The notes under the pieces: model-generated | The model's input: the letters and a program-made list of their open reading frames with translations, nothing else | The model's database searches: none | What the model was told of the DNA's origin: nothing | Program-made: the position numbers and the translations under genes | From: Gammaproteobacteria bacterium | Lineage (GTDB): Bacteria; Pseudomonadota; Gammaproteobacteria; Methylococcales; Methylomonadaceae | Assembly (NCBI GenBank): GCA_024511045.1 | Contig: JANEMG010000103.1 | Coordinates: forward strand, 1-7,553 | Direction of reading: 5' to 3' | Length of the DNA stretch: 7,553 nucleotides | Part shown: in pieces, positions 6,477-7,553 of the stretch | How positions within the stretch are numbered: position 1 is the stretch's first letter | How the letters are laid out: every line of letters begins with the position of its first letter

Positions 6477-6770
6477 TTATCGTACTGCGCGACAGAACAG
6501 ATATCCACTGACTTTGCCGACGGACCGATTGTTGTCGTCGATGACTTGATATGGCGCAAGGATGGTTTAAGCAGGGTAGGGTTCAATAGCAGTCAATAGC
6601 CATAGACGTCCATTCAAGGGGGTTATGGCAAGCAACTGGCAAAAGTTTTTGCGGATATCATTAATGGCCTGTTGATCATGCCGCTGCAACCCAGACCGGG
6701 TTGCCGGTCATTATTACAAGGCGGTTTGTTCATGATGTGCGGATTCAGGCAGGGAATCAATCCAGCGTAA
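6477..6770 (+). pseudogene. Possible decayed coding remnant, unidentified
   Basis: One frame reads through 6477-6596 with a protein-like stretch (TDFADGPIVVVDDLIWRKDG, coded from 6507). It then meets TAG at 6597 and TAG at 6603, and continues in the same frame to a TAA at 6768. The downstream part includes GKQLAKVFADIINGLL. There is no start codon with a ribosome site at the head. Two stops a codon apart sit inside a small direct repeat. The frame could be a dead gene or chance. I do not recognise the family. Confidence 0.15.
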
Positions 6771-6780
6771 GGCATTTAAA

Positions 6781-6809
6781 TTGACACCATCCAAGAAACA
6801 GCGTATAGA
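6781..6809 (+). promoter_or_regulatory. Promoter of the squalene monooxygenase gene
   Basis: A perfect -35 box, TTGACA at 6781-6786, lies 17 bp from TATAGA (6804-6809), four of six against the -10 consensus. Transcription would start near 6816, leaving only about 13 nt before the ATG at 6829. The only ribosome-site-like bases, GGGAAA (6815-6820), would then lie at the very 5' end of the transcript. Confidence 0.6.
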
Positions 6810-6828
6810 GAATCGGGAAAACCTATAA

Positions 6829-7553
6829 ATGTCTGATAACAAAAAACAATTCGATATTTGCATTGCAGGGGCAGGAATGGCGGGGGCTACCATAGCCGCC
6901 TATCTTTCCCCAAGAGGGATAAACATTGCCTTGATCGACAAAAGCTTTACCGAGAAAAAAAGAATTGTCGGGGAATTGCTGCAGCCTGGAGCCATCCAGT
7001 CCCTGGAAAAAATGGGGCTGACGGATTTGCTGCAGGGATTCGATGCGCAACCGGTCTATGGTTATGCGCTGTTCAAAGACAGTGAGCACTTTGCCATCCC
7101 CTATAACGACGATGGTTCGACGAAATATCATGGTTACGGCTTGCAGAATGGCAGGTTTTTACAGAAAATCCGGGCCAATGCCCTGCAGAACGCCACCGTC
7201 ACGCAAATCGAAGGCGCAGTGACCGAACTTTGTGAAGACGATGATCAAGTGATCAGCGGTGTAAAATACAAGGAAAAACGCAGCGGTGAAGTCAAGCGCA
7301 TCGATGCCCGGCTGACCATCACCAGTGACGGCTTTTTCTCCAGTCTGAGAAAACATCTGGCCAGCACGGAAAAGAGCGTCACCTCTTATTTTATCGGCTT
7401 CATTCTCAAAGACTGCCAGTTGCCCTATCCGAACCACGGACATGTATTTTTGTCGGGCCCGACGCCATTCATCTGTTATCCCATTTCCAGCAACGAGGTA
7501 CGGGTATTGATCGATTATCCTGGTGACAAGCCGCCAAGAAAATCCGATATCGG
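6829..7553 (+). CDS. Squalene monooxygenase (squalene epoxidase), N-terminal part
   Basis: This frame is open from the ATG at 6829 to the window edge: 241 whole codons, with the C-terminal part missing. The enzyme is a flavoprotein that turns squalene and O2 into 2,3-oxidosqualene, the precursor of sterols. Residues 9-38 form the FAD-binding fold with GAGMAG (14-19) and an acidic end at Asp37. Family blocks follow in order: VGELLQPGA (47-55), LEKMGLTDLLQGFDAQPVYG (59-78) with FKD (82-84), the NGRF region (107-110), GVKYKEK (144-150), and the second FAD-contact motif SDGFFS (166-171). Then come LKDCQLPYPNHGHV (193-206), YPISSNEVRVLIDYPG (217-232) and the edge. The sequence is strikingly like eukaryotic, especially plant, enzymes. 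In bacteria this gene is known from sterol-making methanotrophs and a few others, usually near an oxidosqualene cyclase gene. None is visible here, but the downstream side is cut off. Confidence 0.93.
   Translation, partial: MSDNKKQFDICIAGAGMAGATIAAYLSPRGINIALIDKSFTEKKRIVGELLQPGAIQSLEKMGLTDLLQGFDAQPVYGYALFKDSEHFAIPYNDDGSTKYHGYGLQNGRFLQKIRANALQNATVTQIEGAVTELCEDDDQVISGVKYKEKRSGEVKRIDARLTITSDGFFSSLRKHLASTEKSVTSYFIGFILKDCQLPYPNHGHVFLSGPTPFICYPISSNEVRVLIDYPGDKPPRKSDI

Larger units (their letters stand above)
6224..6780. other. Intergenic stretch without a convincing gene
   Basis: No frame here has a credible start, length and ribosome site together. Visible items are a -10-like box at 6385-6390, AAGGAG one base before an ATG at 6466 (spacing too short, 28 codons), and a 10-bp-period direct repeat, TCAATAGC at 6583-6590 and 6593-6600. 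There is also a 7-bp hairpin, GCAACCC at 6686-6692 with GGGTTGC at 6698-6704. Frame 6477-6770 contains protein-like stretches broken by two TAG codons and is listed separately. No tRNA or known riboswitch was recognised. Confidence 0.5.

Noticed and set aside
6466..6552. 28-codon frame preceded by AAGGAG
   Set aside because: The spacing between AAGGAG and the ATG is a single base, too short for initiation, and the peptide has no recognisable feature.
1..7553. CRISPR array, toxin-antitoxin pair, tRNA or defence system
   Set aside because: No regularly spaced repeats, no small paired genes, no cloverleaf-like sequence and no defence domains were seen on either strand.

Overview
The window most likely comes from an aerobic gammaproteobacterial methanotroph (Methylococcales). 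This rests mainly on the last gene, a bacterial squalene monooxygenase. That enzyme of sterol synthesis is rare in bacteria but known in this order. A formate dehydrogenase maturation gene fits a methane-to-CO2 lifestyle. The assignment is inference; no ribosomal or methane oxidation gene lies in the window.

Layout. (1) 1-200 holds a complete 144-bp non-coding mobile element (MITE) with 10-bp terminal inverted repeats starting GTAA and a perfect 8-bp target duplication. (2) 201-662, minus strand, is a small DUF302 lipoprotein. Only 42 bp away and divergent from it is 705-2111, a MobA-FdhD fusion that joins two consecutive steps of preparing the molybdenum cofactor for formate dehydrogenase. 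It ends at a probable hairpin terminator. (3) 2231-3892 is an ABC1/AarF/UbiB atypical kinase with two C-terminal membrane segments. (4) 4070-5764 is a GT39/ArnT-like membrane glycosyltransferase behind a good sigma70-type promoter. (5) 5765-6828 has no convincing gene. Its first half is a nest of inverted repeats set one inside another, with a second, damaged and inverted copy of the left-hand MITE at the centre. Its second half holds candidate promoters and a possible decayed reading frame. (6) 6829 to the window end is the N-terminal half of squalene monooxygenase, open at the right edge.

The genes do not form one operon. They appear to be separate units: Mo-cofactor and formate dehydrogenase maturation, a quinone-related kinase-like protein, envelope glycosylation and sterol synthesis. 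The most notable points are the MobA-FdhD fusion, the bacterial sterol gene, the nested mobile repeats, and a glycine where the glycosyltransferase family normally has an acidic residue. I found no CRISPR array, toxin-antitoxin pair, phage gene or defence system.
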